DNA of 64,000 nucleotides from a bacterium. GTDB taxonomy: Bacteria; Armatimonadota; Abditibacteriia; Abditibacteriales; Abditibacteriaceae. Each line of letters starts with the position of its first letter. Position 1 is the stretch's first letter. The translations under genes were made by a program, and so were the position numbers. Below are positions 34,385 to 44,163 of the stretch, one piece after another. Where the stretch lies: positions 43,057 through 107,056 of the forward strand of contig SDZD01000015.1 of the NCBI GenBank assembly GCA_004172935.1, written 5' to 3'. The notes under the pieces were generated by a model. The model was not told the DNA's origin. It saw only the letters and a list, made by a program, of their open reading frames with translations, and did not search any database.

Positions 34385-36418
34385 ATGACCACCGAACCTG
34401 CTCCAACTCCAATTAAACGAGCGATTGCCCAAAGCGACACCGAGGAAAGACCGACTTTTCGCATTGGCCGCGCAGCCGTTCTCTCGCTCATTTTGGCTGT
34501 GTTCTTTGGCTTGGTGTCGCCTCTCATCGACTTCAAATGGGGCAACACACCGCTCGGCTCACAGCACACCGCTCCCGGTGCTATTGGTGCGTTGTTATTG
34601 CTCGTTTTGGTCGTCAACCCATTGTTGGGTCTCCTCGGTCGCCGTTGGAAGCTGTCGCGCGACGAAATGCTGGTGGTCTACCTCTCCTGCCTGTTCTCGG
34701 CTCTGGTCGCGGGCATCGGCGGGCATAATTACTGGCCCTCCGAAATCGTCGGCGCCTTCTACTACGCCACCCCCGGCAACAAGTGGATGGACTTCTTGGG
34801 CGCCCTCCCCTCGTGGCTCACTCCCGCCGTCGATGCAACGGGCCACTACCGCGCGGGCATAGTCGAACCCTTCTACACCGGACTCACTCCCGGCCAATAC
34901 ATTCCGTGGAGCGCATGGATTGTTCCGATGACAGTGTGGGTGTCCGTCGTGTTCGCAGGCCTCGTCATGACAGGCTGCCTCAGCGTCATTCTGCGCGCCC
35001 AGTGGAGCGATAACGAAGCCCTTGCCTTCCCCTTGCTGCGTCTGCCGCTGGAAATGACCGAAGACGCCGATACTTCCCCAAACGGCTCCTTCTGGCGCAA
35101 CTCGCTTATGTGGATCGGCTTCGGTCTGGCAGCTTCAATCCAACTCATCAACGGCCTTCACCTCTACTTCCCCGACATCCCCGAAATCCCGATGTTCCTC
35201 GAAACCGGGCCGCTCTTCAGCGAAGCCCCCTGGAACCAGATGGGCTACACCATGTTGCAGGTCTTTCCGCTTGCCATTGGCCTCTCGTTCCTGCTCACCA
35301 CCGAAATTTCGTTCTCGCTGTGGTTCTTCTTCTGGTTCTTCAAATTCCAGTACATCGCGGCCTACGTGCTGGGCTACTCTCCCACAACGCTTCCCTCAGT
35401 CATGCCGCTGAGTACCAAAGTGTTCAACGGCTATCAAGAAGTCGGCGCTTATATCGCCATCGCAGCCCTCACCCTCTGGACGGGGCGCGAACACATCGGC
35501 TACATCGTGCGCCGCGCCTTCGGCAAAGCCAAAGCGAACGACCGCGAGGCAACCGAAGGACTCTCCTACCCTGTTGCCTTCTGGGGCTTGCTCGGCTCCT
35601 TCGGCTTTCTGGTCGCGTGGGGTTCCATCTCCGGCGCCCATCCTCTGGTCGCCATCTGGTACTGGGGTTCCTACCTCGTCATCTCGCTCGTCTTGTCACG
35701 CGTGTTGGCCGACTCCGGTTTGCTCTTCGTCTCTAAAATTCACGACCCGCTCACCGTATGGCGCCAGACCTTCGGCTCTGGCCCCGGCACAATGATGGGC
35801 GGCTCACACGCAGCAGCTAACTCGTTTCTTTCAGCCACGGGCGACATGCGCTCCTGTTTGATGCCCTCGTGGATTACCAGCCTCAAATTAATCTCCGACC
35901 GCAAACTGCCCGCTCGCCCGCTCTTCGCCCTCTTCTGCGCCGTTACGCTCATCACCATCGTCTTGGCCTCCACGACACACATCCGTATCTCCTACGAGTC
36001 CGGCGCCCTTTCGATGGCTGCCCCCTACACCGCTCGCAGCGCCCCGCAGGGCCTCGCCTCAGCAGCAGCCCTCTTCGGTCGCGGCGAACCAGTTCAAGGC
36101 GGTCAGGTCGTACTTTGGACAGTGGTGGGAGGCTTGATGGTATTCGGCATGTCGCTCATGCGCTCACGATTCGCGTGGTTCCCCTTTCACCCCACCGGCT
36201 TCGTTATGGCTCAATCATGGGCGATGCACAACCTATGGCTCTCCGTCTTCATCGGCTGGGCCGCCAAATCACTGGTCACTCGCTTCGGCGGCAACGACGC
36301 CTACCGCAAAATAACCCCGCTCTTCCTCGGCTTGGCTCTGGGCGACATCGCCATGATGCTCTTCTGGCTACTGGTAGATGGTTGGCAAGGCCGAACCGGA
36401 CACGTCCTCACCCCGTAA
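34385..36418 (+). CDS. Large multi-pass membrane protein (DUF6785/DUF6784-like)
   Basis: 677 aa with about a dozen or more hydrophobic segments, e.g. 'AAVLSLILAVFFGLVSPLI', 'GALLLLVLVVNPLLGLLG' and 'FLVAWGSISGAHPLVAIWYW'. Recognisable blocks such as 'DEMLVVYLSCLFSALVAGIG', 'WSDNEALAFPLLRLPLEM' and 'RSRFAWFPFHPTGFVMAQSW' resemble the DUF6785/DUF6784 membrane proteins of Armatimonadota and planctomycetes, which look somewhat like oligopeptide transporters (from memory, not verified). Its place after a secreted glycoprotein peptidase suggests uptake of released peptides or glycopeptides (inference). Confidence 0.7.
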   Translation: MTTEPAPTPIKRAIAQSDTEERPTFRIGRAAVLSLILAVFFGLVSPLIDFKWGNTPLGSQHTAPGAIGALLLLVLVVNPLLGLLGRRWKLSRDEMLVVYLSCLFSALVAGIGGHNYWPSEIVGAFYYATPGNKWMDFLGALPSWLTPAVDATGHYRAGIVEPFYTGLTPGQYIPWSAWIVPMTVWVSVVFAGLVMTGCLSVILRAQWSDNEALAFPLLRLPLEMTEDADTSPNGSFWRNSLMWIGFGLAASIQLINGLHLYFPDIPEIPMFLETGPLFSEAPWNQMGYTMLQVFPLAIGLSFLLTTEISFSLWFFFWFFKFQYIAAYVLGYSPTTLPSVMPLSTKVFNGYQEVGAYIAIAALTLWTGREHIGYIVRRAFGKAKANDREATEGLSYPVAFWGLLGSFGFLVAWGSISGAHPLVAIWYWGSYLVISLVLSRVLADSGLLFVSKIHDPLTVWRQTFGSGPGTMMGGSHAAANSFLSATGDMRSCLMPSWITSLKLISDRKLPARPLFALFCAVTLITIVLASTTHIRISYESGALSMAAPYTARSAPQGLASAAALFGRGEPVQGGQVVLWTVVGGLMVFGMSLMRSRFAWFPFHPTGFVMAQSWAMHNLWLSVFIGWAAKSLVTRFGGNDAYRKITPLFLGLALGDIAMMLFWLLVDGWQGRTGHVLTP

Positions 36419-36481
36419 CAACAACCCACAAAAAATCCCGACGAGCCTCGCTCGTCGGGATTTTTTGTGGGTTGTTGTTAC
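36415..36481. terminator. Very long perfect bidirectional terminator
   Basis: Perfect 32-bp arms (36415-36446 and 36450-36481) around CTC. The left arm includes the TAA stop of the membrane protein gene. Core ATCCCGACGAGC/GCTCGTCGGGAT with AAAAAA/TTTTTT flanks gives a terminator in both directions. Confidence 0.88.
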
Positions 36482-36561
36482 GATGGTGAACCTCTGCAAC
36501 CATCTCCTCGGCACAGGTTCTAAAAATGCTGGTTACAAAAGCCGGACTTCCACCCACACCA

Positions 36562-37965
36562 ATGAAATATCTATCTCCCCTACTCTTTCTCTATGGCTTA
36601 ATTCTGCTAACTCCAACATTGCCCAAATCTCAAGCCCACACGATGGGGATTAGTGAGGCAGGAAGAAGAAGTAACGGAAGAGAAAGAGACACGGCATCCC
36701 CTCTGACAGAGTCCCAGCAAGGCCTTTGGCTGGTGAAAGCGCGCTGCACCTCGGTAGATTCAAAGAGGGCTGCGTTTGCCAGTTGGAAAGTAGAACACGT
36801 CTTCAACGGGCCAGAGAACCTGCTTGGTAAGCCATTCACTGTCGAGGGTCTAAGCACCTCAGATCGAAATAGTTCTTGGAATAACCCATACCGGGCAAAC
36901 ATCATCCATTACTTTGTTCCCGAAGTAAACGAAGAGGCCCTTTGGATAGTTCAATTGTACATAGAGAAAGACCCAGAAAGGCTGGAATTCAATAAAAAGA
37001 ATGGGATTCAAGCCGAGTACGTGGATGCCACTTCTTATCCTGTTATGCTCGGCCCCACGAGGAGGCTTCCCTACAGACTAAAACTTCCCATCAGTAAAAA
37101 TCACCCCTTGAATACAGATGAGCAAGTTCGAGGTCTGTCAACATACTCCCAAGCACTCGAACATGCTCAAGCGCTAGAACGCCTCGCCAAAACCAACAAA
37201 GCGAATCAAATCCCCGTTCTGGAGAACTATCTGCACGCTCCCTCTAACCAATTAAGAACATGGGCACTCGGCACGTACACAGCAAGAAGCGACTATAACG
37301 ACTTCGAATTTTTAAAGAAAATAGCGGCTTACCCGCGAAGTTCACCCGAAGAACTGCTGGCTATCGCTCCGGCATTAGAACGCGGGCCAAGTAAAGATTT
37401 ATGGCGCGACAGTCCAGAACGCACTGCTTTTTGGCAACGACTCGCGACATCAACTCTCGATAAGACAGATGCGGTAGAAACAGCGCATCTACTAGGTAGC
37501 ATCGGAAATGGGGACGGTTTTGGTGGCAAGGGAGGTTTTGGTAAAGTCGCAATTCAAGACTCTGTCACTTCTACCAGTGGCCAGTGGTTGTTCGACTTGT
37601 TGTGCCAGGCCGCAGACAATCCGCAATGGCCGCAAACCGCCCGTGGTGAAGCACTGATTTCTATCAGAAACCTAAGTAGCGTTGGCTTGTTGCGACGCAC
37701 CACCGCATGGAATTACCTGATGCAGCGCTTACTTGAGCATCCCGACTACTCTTCTCCTGTTCTTCCCGCCCAATCAGAGAAAAACCAGACATTACACACC
37801 ACTCTGGCGTTAAATGCACTTGTAGGACTCTCGACTCTACGACCTTTCACTTCTCAAGAGGAGACAACTTTAAAGGCTCTGCAAGCAGGCGCCAAATCAA
37901 CCGAGATACAGGAGCTGTTTGATGACATCTTTGCTCCCCCATCTGGCTTTTCACAATGGTACTGA
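36562..37965 (+). CDS. Exported protein of unknown function
   Basis: 467 aa. ATG 36562 begins a signal peptide (MKYLSPLLFLYGLILLTPTL); the frame is open from 36526. The N-terminal third ('ALWIVQLYIEKDPERLEFN') looks like a beta-rich domain. From ~190 on it is helical and repeat-like ('LEHAQALERLAKTNKANQIP', 'LENYLHAPSNQLRTWALGTY', 'LKKIAAYPRSSPEELLA'), reminiscent of HEAT-type solenoids. A Gly-rich turn 'GSIGNGDGFGGKGGFG' interrupts it. Base use is less GC-rich than neighbouring genes, which may mean recent acquisition. I recognise no family. Confidence 0.65.
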   Translation: MKYLSPLLFLYGLILLTPTLPKSQAHTMGISEAGRRSNGRERDTASPLTESQQGLWLVKARCTSVDSKRAAFASWKVEHVFNGPENLLGKPFTVEGLSTSDRNSSWNNPYRANIIHYFVPEVNEEALWIVQLYIEKDPERLEFNKKNGIQAEYVDATSYPVMLGPTRRLPYRLKLPISKNHPLNTDEQVRGLSTYSQALEHAQALERLAKTNKANQIPVLENYLHAPSNQLRTWALGTYTARSDYNDFEFLKKIAAYPRSSPEELLAIAPALERGPSKDLWRDSPERTAFWQRLATSTLDKTDAVETAHLLGSIGNGDGFGGKGGFGKVAIQDSVTSTSGQWLFDLLCQAADNPQWPQTARGEALISIRNLSSVGLLRRTTAWNYLMQRLLEHPDYSSPVLPAQSEKNQTLHTTLALNALVGLSTLRPFTSQEETTLKALQAGAKSTEIQELFDDIFAPPSGFSQWY

Positions 37966-38001
37966 TATTCCAATGAACCAATTTCAGAAAAAGGTATTTC
38001 A

Positions 38002-38044
38002 AAACCAAAATCCCGACCAGTTGGACTGGTCGGGATTTTGGTTT
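38002..38044. terminator. Bidirectional terminator
   Basis: Perfect 19-bp arms (38002-38020, 38026-38044) around TTGGA, with core ATCCCGACCAG and flanking A and T runs. It lies between the convergent exported-protein gene and ald. The A-rich stretch 38065-38099 holds a repeated CTAAAAACTA and no gene. Confidence 0.85.
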
Positions 38045-38099
38045 CATAACTCACGTCGCCAGCCAAAACTAAAAACTAACCACTAGCAACTAAAAACTA

Positions 38100-39212
38100 T
38101 TAGGCCATCTCTTTCCAATCTTTGGCGGTTTCGCCGAACGCTTCGGCGACGCCGCTGTGTACGATCTGTCCGTCGATGATGTTGAGGCCAAGCGCCAGCG
38201 CAGGGTCTTTGCTGCACGCCTCGCGCCAGCCCAAATTGGCAAGGCGACGCACATAAGGCAACGTCGCGTTGGTGAGCGCCATCGTCGAGGTGCGAGGCAC
38301 CGCTCCCGGCATGTTGGCCACGCAGTAGTGAATGATGCCCTCTTCCACATAGGTCGGATGGTCGTGCGTCGTCGGGCGGCTCGTCTCGAAGCAGCCTCCC
38401 TGGTCGATGGCGATGTCCACCATAACTGCGCCCGCTTGCATCCGCTTCAAATCGTCGCGGCGAACCAGTTTGGGAGCCTTTTTGCCCGGCAACAGCACTG
38501 AGCCAATAACCACGTCGGCCAACGCCAGATGCTCACGAATCGCCGCTGGCTGCGAATATAGCGTCGCCACGTTCGGCGGCATGACTTCGCTCAGGTGACG
38601 CAAGCGGTCAAGGTTAACATCGAACAAATACACATCGGCGCCCAAGCCAGCCGCCAGACGAGCGGCATTGGTTCCGGCGATACCCGCGCCCAGAATCATC
38701 ACGTTGGCGCGCGGTGTTCCTGGCACGCCCGACAGCAAAACGCCGCGTCCACCGAAAGTCTTTTCGAGGAATTTGGCCGCTTCCTGAACTGCCATGCGTC
38801 CCGCGACTTCGCTCATCGGAATCAATAGCGGCAAAGAGCGATTGGTTTCCTGCACAGTTTCGTAAGCGATAACCGTCGCCCCCGACTTCTGCGCCGCGCG
38901 AGTCAATGGCTCATCCGCCGCGAAGTGGAAGTACGAGAACAGCGTTTGTCCAGGTCGCACATGCGGCCACTCTTTGGTCAGGAGTTCCTTGACTTTGAGA
39001 ATCAGTTCGGCTTTCGCCCAAACTTCATCGACGTTCGAAGCGATTTTCGCTCCGGCATCAATATAAGCGGAATCGGCGAACCCCGATCCTTCGCCAGCAC
39101 CTGGTTCGATGAGGACTTCGTGCCCTTCATCAACAAGTATTTCGGCACCGGCGGGCGTTAACGCGACGCGGTTCTCAAAGGCTTTAATTTCGTGAGGAAC
39201 TCCAATAATCAT
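38100..39212 (-). CDS. ald: Alanine dehydrogenase
   Basis: 370 aa, cytoplasmic NAD-dependent enzyme interconverting L-alanine and pyruvate plus ammonia. 'MIIGVPHEIKAFENRVALTP', 'FSYFHFAADEPLTRAAQKSG', 'NVMILGAGIAGTNAARLAAG' (Rossmann GxGxxG) and 'MVDIAIDQGGCFETSRPTTH' are as in Ald. The length is normal for the family. A single gene with its own promoter region, flanked by terminators at 38002 and 39258. It adds to a local cluster of amino-acid catabolism (tdh-kbl, gcv). Confidence 0.96.
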   Translation of the reverse strand: MIIGVPHEIKAFENRVALTPAGAEILVDEGHEVLIEPGAGEGSGFADSAYIDAGAKIASNVDEVWAKAELILKVKELLTKEWPHVRPGQTLFSYFHFAADEPLTRAAQKSGATVIAYETVQETNRSLPLLIPMSEVAGRMAVQEAAKFLEKTFGGRGVLLSGVPGTPRANVMILGAGIAGTNAARLAAGLGADVYLFDVNLDRLRHLSEVMPPNVATLYSQPAAIREHLALADVVIGSVLLPGKKAPKLVRRDDLKRMQAGAVMVDIAIDQGGCFETSRPTTHDHPTYVEEGIIHYCVANMPGAVPRTSTMALTNATLPYVRRLANLGWREACSKDPALALGLNIIDGQIVHSGVAEAFGETAKDWKEMA

Positions 39213-39257
39213 AGTTAAAAATGCTCTAAGTGAGTGGTACTGCTAAGCAAACAATCA

Positions 39258-39287
39258 GAAAGCGGACCTTTCAAAAGGCCCGCTTTC
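39258..39287 (-). terminator. Terminator of the gcv operon
   Basis: GAAAGCGGACCTTT and AAAGGCCCGCTTTC pair over 14 positions with one mismatch around a 2-nt loop, 61 bp beyond the gcvPB stop. Confidence 0.65.
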
Positions 39288-39348
39288 AGGAAATTTAAGT
39301 TGGTACGACTAACTGCGCCGATGTATGTTGGCGCAAGTTGCGCACTTC

Positions 39349-40872
39349 TTAGTAAGTCGGTGCTCCAGCGATTTCGCGCTTGGGTTCGCCGTCCGATTCG
39401 CACGCCTCTTCGGCCTGCGGAGTCGTCCAGCACAGGTTCAGGCACTTGGCGGCGTTCGCTTCGTCCAATCGCCCAACTGGCATCGTCAACGGCGCACGGT
39501 GCAACAAGTCGGGGTCGTTTTTGGCTTCTTCGGCGATGGCGAGCATCGCTTCGCAGAAGGCGTCGAGCGTCGCTTTGGTTTCGGTTTCGGTCGGCTCGAT
39601 CATCATGCTTTCTTTCACGATGGTCGGGAAGTAAACCGTCGGCGCGTGGAAACCATAGTCGGGCAAGCGCTTGGCGATATCCCACGCCGAAACGCCGTAC
39701 TGCGAACGCAGTTTGGAAGCCGACAGCACGCACTCGTGCTTGCAGCCGTTCGGGTTGGCGGTTTCATAGGTGCCCTTCAAGCGCGCCAAAATGTAGTTCG
39801 CGCTCAAAACGGCGTCGCTCGAAACCTGACGCAAGCCTTCTCCGCCGTGACGCAAGATGTAGGTCAAAGCGCGCAGGATAACGCCGGAGTTGCCACGGAA
39901 GCCATGCAACGAACCAACTGCGTCAGGACGGTCCCAGTCCCAGGCGAATTCACCAGATTCGGCTTGAATGACGTGAGGCACTGGCAGGAACGGCTCCAAA
40001 ATCGAGCGAACCGCCACAGGGCCAGCACCGGGGCCGCCGCCGCCGTGAGGCGTCGAGAAGGTTTTGTGAACGTTGTAGTGCATAACGTCCACGCCCATGT
40101 CGCCGGGTCGGGCCTGTCCCAAAATGGCGTTCATGTTGGCGCCATCCATGTAAACCAACGCGCCATTCTCATGGGCGAGGGTACATAGTTCCTCGATTTG
40201 CGCTTCAAAAACGCCGAGAGTGTTGGGGTTGGTAATCATGACCGCCGCCACATCATCTTTGAGAGCGGCGCGCATGGCGTCCATATCGACGCCACCTTCG
40301 GCGTTCGACTTAACCGTCGTCACGGCATAACCGCAACGCGCAGCGCTGGCGGGGTTGGTGCCATGAGCCGAGTCGGGCACAACGATGCGGCGACGCTTGT
40401 CAGCTTCGCCACGCGCATTGTGATAGGCGCGAATCATCAGCAAGCCGCAGAACTCGCCTTGCGCGCCAGCCAATGGCTGAACAGTGCAGGCATCAAGTCC
40501 GGCGATTTTCGCCAGAACTTCCTGAGCGCGGAAAAGCACTTCCAACCAGCCCTGGCTCGTGGTTTCGGCCTGCAAAGGATGCACGCTGGCAAACCCCGGC
40601 ATGGCGGCAACGGCTTCGTTCAACTTGGGGTTGTACTTCATCGTACAAGAACCCAACGGATAAAAATGTGTGTCAATCGAGAACGTGTTCTGCGACAGGC
40701 GCGTGAAATGGCGCACTACCGAGTGTTCATCGACTTCGGGAATATCAAGTTCGGCCCGCGTGGCGAAAGGCAGGGGAGCCTCAGGAACGTCCAACGGCGG
40801 CAAGTAGTCGCTCGCGCTACCGGGGTCGGACAGTTCAAACAAAAGCGGTTCGAGCGAAGGCGAATTAAGCAT
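39349..40872 (-). CDS. gcvPB: Glycine dehydrogenase (decarboxylating) subunit 2
   Basis: 507 aa, the C-terminal half of the P-protein in organisms with a split P. It decarboxylates glycine and passes the aminomethyl group to lipoyl-GcvH. PLP lysine K270 lies in 'VMHYNVHKTFSTPHGGGGPG'. 'HFYPLGSCTMKYNPKLNE' and 'PDSAHGTNPASAARCGY' are family signatures. Last gene of gcvT-gcvH-gcvPA-gcvPB, 93 bp after gcvPA. Confidence 0.97.
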   Translation of the reverse strand: MLNSPSLEPLLFELSDPGSASDYLPPLDVPEAPLPFATRAELDIPEVDEHSVVRHFTRLSQNTFSIDTHFYPLGSCTMKYNPKLNEAVAAMPGFASVHPLQAETTSQGWLEVLFRAQEVLAKIAGLDACTVQPLAGAQGEFCGLLMIRAYHNARGEADKRRRIVVPDSAHGTNPASAARCGYAVTTVKSNAEGGVDMDAMRAALKDDVAAVMITNPNTLGVFEAQIEELCTLAHENGALVYMDGANMNAILGQARPGDMGVDVMHYNVHKTFSTPHGGGGPGAGPVAVRSILEPFLPVPHVIQAESGEFAWDWDRPDAVGSLHGFRGNSGVILRALTYILRHGGEGLRQVSSDAVLSANYILARLKGTYETANPNGCKHECVLSASKLRSQYGVSAWDIAKRLPDYGFHAPTVYFPTIVKESMMIEPTETETKATLDAFCEAMLAIAEEAKNDPDLLHRAPLTMPVGRLDEANAAKCLNLCWTTPQAEEACESDGEPKREIAGAPTY

Positions 40873-40965
40873 GGATTTTCAATAGATGGACAGGGCTAAC
40901 AACGAACGCATTTAGGTACAACAAGGAGGGCATTCGTACACAGCGGTACAAATACCCTCATGCGT

Positions 40966-42444
40966 TCACCAGTCGAGATAAAAGGTGCGCGCATCATCCG
41001 CATAGTGGACGGCAACGCCATCCAGATGCACGCTCCCGTTACCATTCAAATCCGAACCGGATGCGCCCGATTCTACCTTGGGACGGGGCAAAGCAGCGCT
41101 CAGCACCTTCGTCAGAAAGTCAATGTCTTCGCGCGAACGCTTTTCGGTGCAGCAGAACAACGCAGCACCTTCGAGTTCGGGATAATCGCGGCCCAAATCA
41201 TAAGGCCCGATGATGTCTTCTTCCGCCAGAGCCTTACCAATAGTTTCGACTGCCACGGGCAAGCTCACCGCGAACTCGTGATAGTGCGGGCCGCTGAAAA
41301 CGGGTTTCACACCGGGCAGAGTTTGCAACTGCTCGCGGGCATAAGCCGCTTTGTGGAACGAATGTGTGGCCGCTTCGCGCACACCGCGTTCGCCCATCGT
41401 CGCCATATAAATGGTCGCGACCAAGGCGCACAACGCCTGGTTCGAGCAGATGTTGGAAGTGGCCTTTTCGCGGCGGATGTGTTGTTCGCGCGTTTGCAGC
41501 GTCAGAGTGAAGCCGCGCGTACCCTCGGCGTCAGTGGTCAAACCGACCAGACGGCCCGGAGCCAGACGCGAGAACTTCTGCTTGCAGCAGAACAAGCCAA
41601 GGCCGGGGCCACCGAATGTCATCGGCAAACCGAGCGACTGGCCATCAGCGATGGCAACATCGGCGTCATAGCTTCCCGGCGGAGGCAAAATTCCCAACGA
41701 CAGCGGGTTGAATACAGCAACGAGCAAAGCGCCCGCAGCGTGGGTCGCCTCAGCAATGGCCGGAGCATCTTCCAAAACGCCAAAGAAGTTCGGTTGCGCC
41801 ACAACGACAGCCGCGACATCGCCGCTCTTCAAAGCCTCTTTCAAGGCTTCACCGTCGATTTGTCCGGTCGTGGTGTCGAAAGGAATCTCGTCGATGGTAA
41901 TTGGCAAGCCCTGCGTGTAGGTGGTGGCAACGCGCCGATAGGCGGGCGACAGACCACGAGGCACCAACATGCGCTTCTTTTTGGTCGCGGCGTAAGCCAA
42001 AATGAGAGCTTCGGCCAAAGCAGTCGCTCCATCATAAAGGCTGGCGTTCGCCATCTCCATCCCAGTCAGGCGGCACAGCAGGGATTGGAACTCATAAATA
42101 ACCTGCAACGTGCCCTGGCTGGTTTCGGCCTGATAGGGGGTGTAAGCGGTGACAAATTCACCGCGCGACGCCAACGCAGAAACAGCAGAGGGGACGTAAT
42201 GATCGTAGACACCTGCGCCCAAAAAGCAGGTCGAGGTATCGGCGTGAACGTTTTTTGCGGCCAAACGCGCCATATCGCGCTTGAGTCCCATCTCCGACCG
42301 TCCGCCTTCGAGATTGGCGAATGCTTCGCGTGCCGCGTCCCGAAGAGACGCAGGAATGTCCGCGAAGAGTTCATCGGCGCTTTGCACGCCAATAGTAGCC
42401 AGCATGGCCTCACGGTCTGCTGGAGTCAAGGAAAAATATGGCAT
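40966..42444 (-). CDS. gcvPA: Glycine dehydrogenase (decarboxylating) subunit 1
   Basis: 492 aa, the N-terminal half of the split P-protein. 'MPYFSLTPADREAMLATIGV', 'CFLGAGVYDHYVPSAVSALA', 'TAYTPYQAETSQGTLQVIYE' and 'LPMTFGGPGLGLFCCKQKF' match the family. It pairs with GcvPB as an (alpha-beta)2 complex. The C-terminal ~20 residues past 'LPRPKVESGASG' look like a non-conserved tail. It starts 57 bp after gcvH. Confidence 0.97.
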   Translation of the reverse strand: MPYFSLTPADREAMLATIGVQSADELFADIPASLRDAAREAFANLEGGRSEMGLKRDMARLAAKNVHADTSTCFLGAGVYDHYVPSAVSALASRGEFVTAYTPYQAETSQGTLQVIYEFQSLLCRLTGMEMANASLYDGATALAEALILAYAATKKKRMLVPRGLSPAYRRVATTYTQGLPITIDEIPFDTTTGQIDGEALKEALKSGDVAAVVVAQPNFFGVLEDAPAIAEATHAAGALLVAVFNPLSLGILPPPGSYDADVAIADGQSLGLPMTFGGPGLGLFCCKQKFSRLAPGRLVGLTTDAEGTRGFTLTLQTREQHIRREKATSNICSNQALCALVATIYMATMGERGVREAATHSFHKAAYAREQLQTLPGVKPVFSGPHYHEFAVSLPVAVETIGKALAEEDIIGPYDLGRDYPELEGAALFCCTEKRSREDIDFLTKVLSAALPRPKVESGASGSDLNGNGSVHLDGVAVHYADDARTFYLDW

Positions 42445-42501
42445 GGATGCAAATACCGAGTGATGGCGGGCTGATTAGTTCCCTCACTCGGCACTAAGGT
42501 C

Positions 42502-42882
42502 TTACGCGCGCAAAGCGGCGTACTGTTCGGCACTCATTAACGAAGAGGTATCAAGTTCTTCGGACGGCTTGAGGCGGATCATCCATCCGTTCTCAAAAGG
42601 TGATTCATTGACGACGCCGGGATTTTCCGTAGCGTCGGTATTAGCGGCGACAACTTCGCCCGCGATGGGGCTGTGCAATTCGCCAACGGCTTTGACCGAT
42701 TCGGCCACACCGAAGGAACCGCCTGCGACGATGGAAGTTCCCACTTCGGGCAATTCCAGATAAACGATCTCACCGAGTTCGCCCTGAGCGTAATCGGTAA
42801 TTCCAAGCGTCACAAGGCCGTCGTCTTCACGGCGCAACCATTCGTCGGACTCGGTGTAAAACAGATCTGTGGGCGTATTCAT
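42502..42882 (-). CDS. gcvH: Glycine cleavage system H protein
   Basis: 126 aa, the lipoylated carrier of the glycine cleavage complex. The lipoyl lysine is K64 in 'GGSFGVAESVKAVGELHSPI', with 'GEVVAANTDATENPGVVNES' behind it as in all H-proteins. Its ATG overlaps the gcvT stop by 4 bp (ATGA), so translation is coupled. Confidence 0.97.
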   Translation of the reverse strand: MNTPTDLFYTESDEWLRREDDGLVTLGITDYAQGELGEIVYLELPEVGTSIVAGGSFGVAESVKAVGELHSPIAGEVVAANTDATENPGVVNESPFENGWMIRLKPSEELDTSSLMSAEQYAALRA

Positions 42883-44012
42883 GAGATTTTTTGCGCGGGT
42901 TTAGTGGATCGAGGCACAAAAGGTAGTGAAACCACCTGAGCCGGATGCACCGCACCACGAATATGGACTTCAATTTCGCTTCCCAGCGCTAATTCCGTTG
43001 GCAACAACGCTAAAGCAATGTTCTTGTCCAGAGTGGGCGAGGGCGTACCGGATGTGATTTCACCAACACGTTTTCCCCCGTATGATACAGCATACCCATC
43101 ACGCGCAATACCGCGTCCCAGCATCTGAACACCGCGAATCGTCTGTTCCGAAGGATTTTGTAATCCCTTTAATAATTCATCGCGACCGTGAAAATCGCCT
43201 TTGTCGAACTTAACCGCAAAAGCCACGCCCGACTCATAGGGCGTCAGATTTTCACGGAGTTCGTGACCATAAAGCGGTAAGCCGGCTTCCAGACGTAGGA
43301 CGTCGCGCGCACCAAGGCCGCAAGGCACTGCGCCCTTCTCTAGTAACGCGCTCCACAGGGCAGGTGCGACCTGTGCCGAACCCATCCATTCGAAGCCATC
43401 GCAACCGGTGTAGCCACCACGAGCGACGATGCACGTTTCGCCCATGACTTCGACTTCGCGAACATCACGAAACGCGAAACTGCTCAAGTCAGCGTTGCAA
43501 AAAGACTGTAGAATCGCTTCAGCGCCAAGCCCCTGCACCGCGATCATCGCCTGATTTTCGAGGCGGTTGCGGAAGGAAACCGAAGAGGGAAGCAAAGAAC
43601 GGAGCAAGGCTTCGTCGTTCTCCACGCGGGAAGCATTCACCACAACGAGCCAGCGCTCTTCTTCGAGCCGATAGCCCATCACATCATCGAGAACTCCACC
43701 CGTTTCGGTGAGTAACAATCCGTAGGAAGCGCGACCGACGCGGGTCTTGCTCCAATCGGCTGTGACTACCGAGTTCAAAAACGCAGTGGCGCCTTCGCCC
43801 CATACGTCGAACTGTCCCATGTGCCCGACATCGAACAATCCACAATTTTCGCGCACAGCCAGAGTCTCGATTTTGACACCCGCGTATTGAACGGGCAGTT
43901 CCCATCCTGCAAACGGGACAATCTTGCCTCCGCACTGTTGATGCGCCTCGAAAAGAGAGGTGCGTTGATGCGTCGGCTTTGGCGGCTCGACGTTTAAAAT
44001 TTCAGTCGTCAT
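42879..44012 (-). CDS. gcvT: Aminomethyltransferase (glycine cleavage T protein)
   Basis: 377 aa. It transfers the methylene group from aminomethyl-lipoyl GcvH to tetrahydrofolate, releasing ammonia. 'GKIVPFAGWELPVQYAG', 'CGLFDVGHMGQFDVWGEGAT', 'RGGYTGCDGFEW' and 'LRLEAGLPLYGHEL' are GcvT signatures. ATG 44012 matches the family start; the frame is open to 44048. First gene of the operon. No glycine-riboswitch pattern was seen in the 151 bp upstream. Confidence 0.96.
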   Translation of the reverse strand: MTTEILNVEPPKPTHQRTSLFEAHQQCGGKIVPFAGWELPVQYAGVKIETLAVRENCGLFDVGHMGQFDVWGEGATAFLNSVVTADWSKTRVGRASYGLLLTETGGVLDDVMGYRLEEERWLVVVNASRVENDEALLRSLLPSSVSFRNRLENQAMIAVQGLGAEAILQSFCNADLSSFAFRDVREVEVMGETCIVARGGYTGCDGFEWMGSAQVAPALWSALLEKGAVPCGLGARDVLRLEAGLPLYGHELRENLTPYESGVAFAVKFDKGDFHGRDELLKGLQNPSEQTIRGVQMLGRGIARDGYAVSYGGKRVGEITSGTPSPTLDKNIALALLPTELALGSEIEVHIRGAVHPAQVVSLPFVPRSTKPAQKIS

Positions 44013-44163
44013 ACAATTCGATGAGAAGCGGCACTTGGAAAACCGCACAAGAGCAAAGGCCGAACGGTATACCTTGTCAATGTTACGCCCTCATTGCCAA
44101 AGGGACAAAGTCGCGGCCAAAAGCCCACAACTTTGCCCAGACAACGGTTATAGCTCCATCTAG

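Noticed and set aside
44013..44163. Glycine riboswitch upstream of gcvT
   Set aside because: I looked for the conserved glycine aptamer segments and did not find them; 151 bp is also short for a tandem form.
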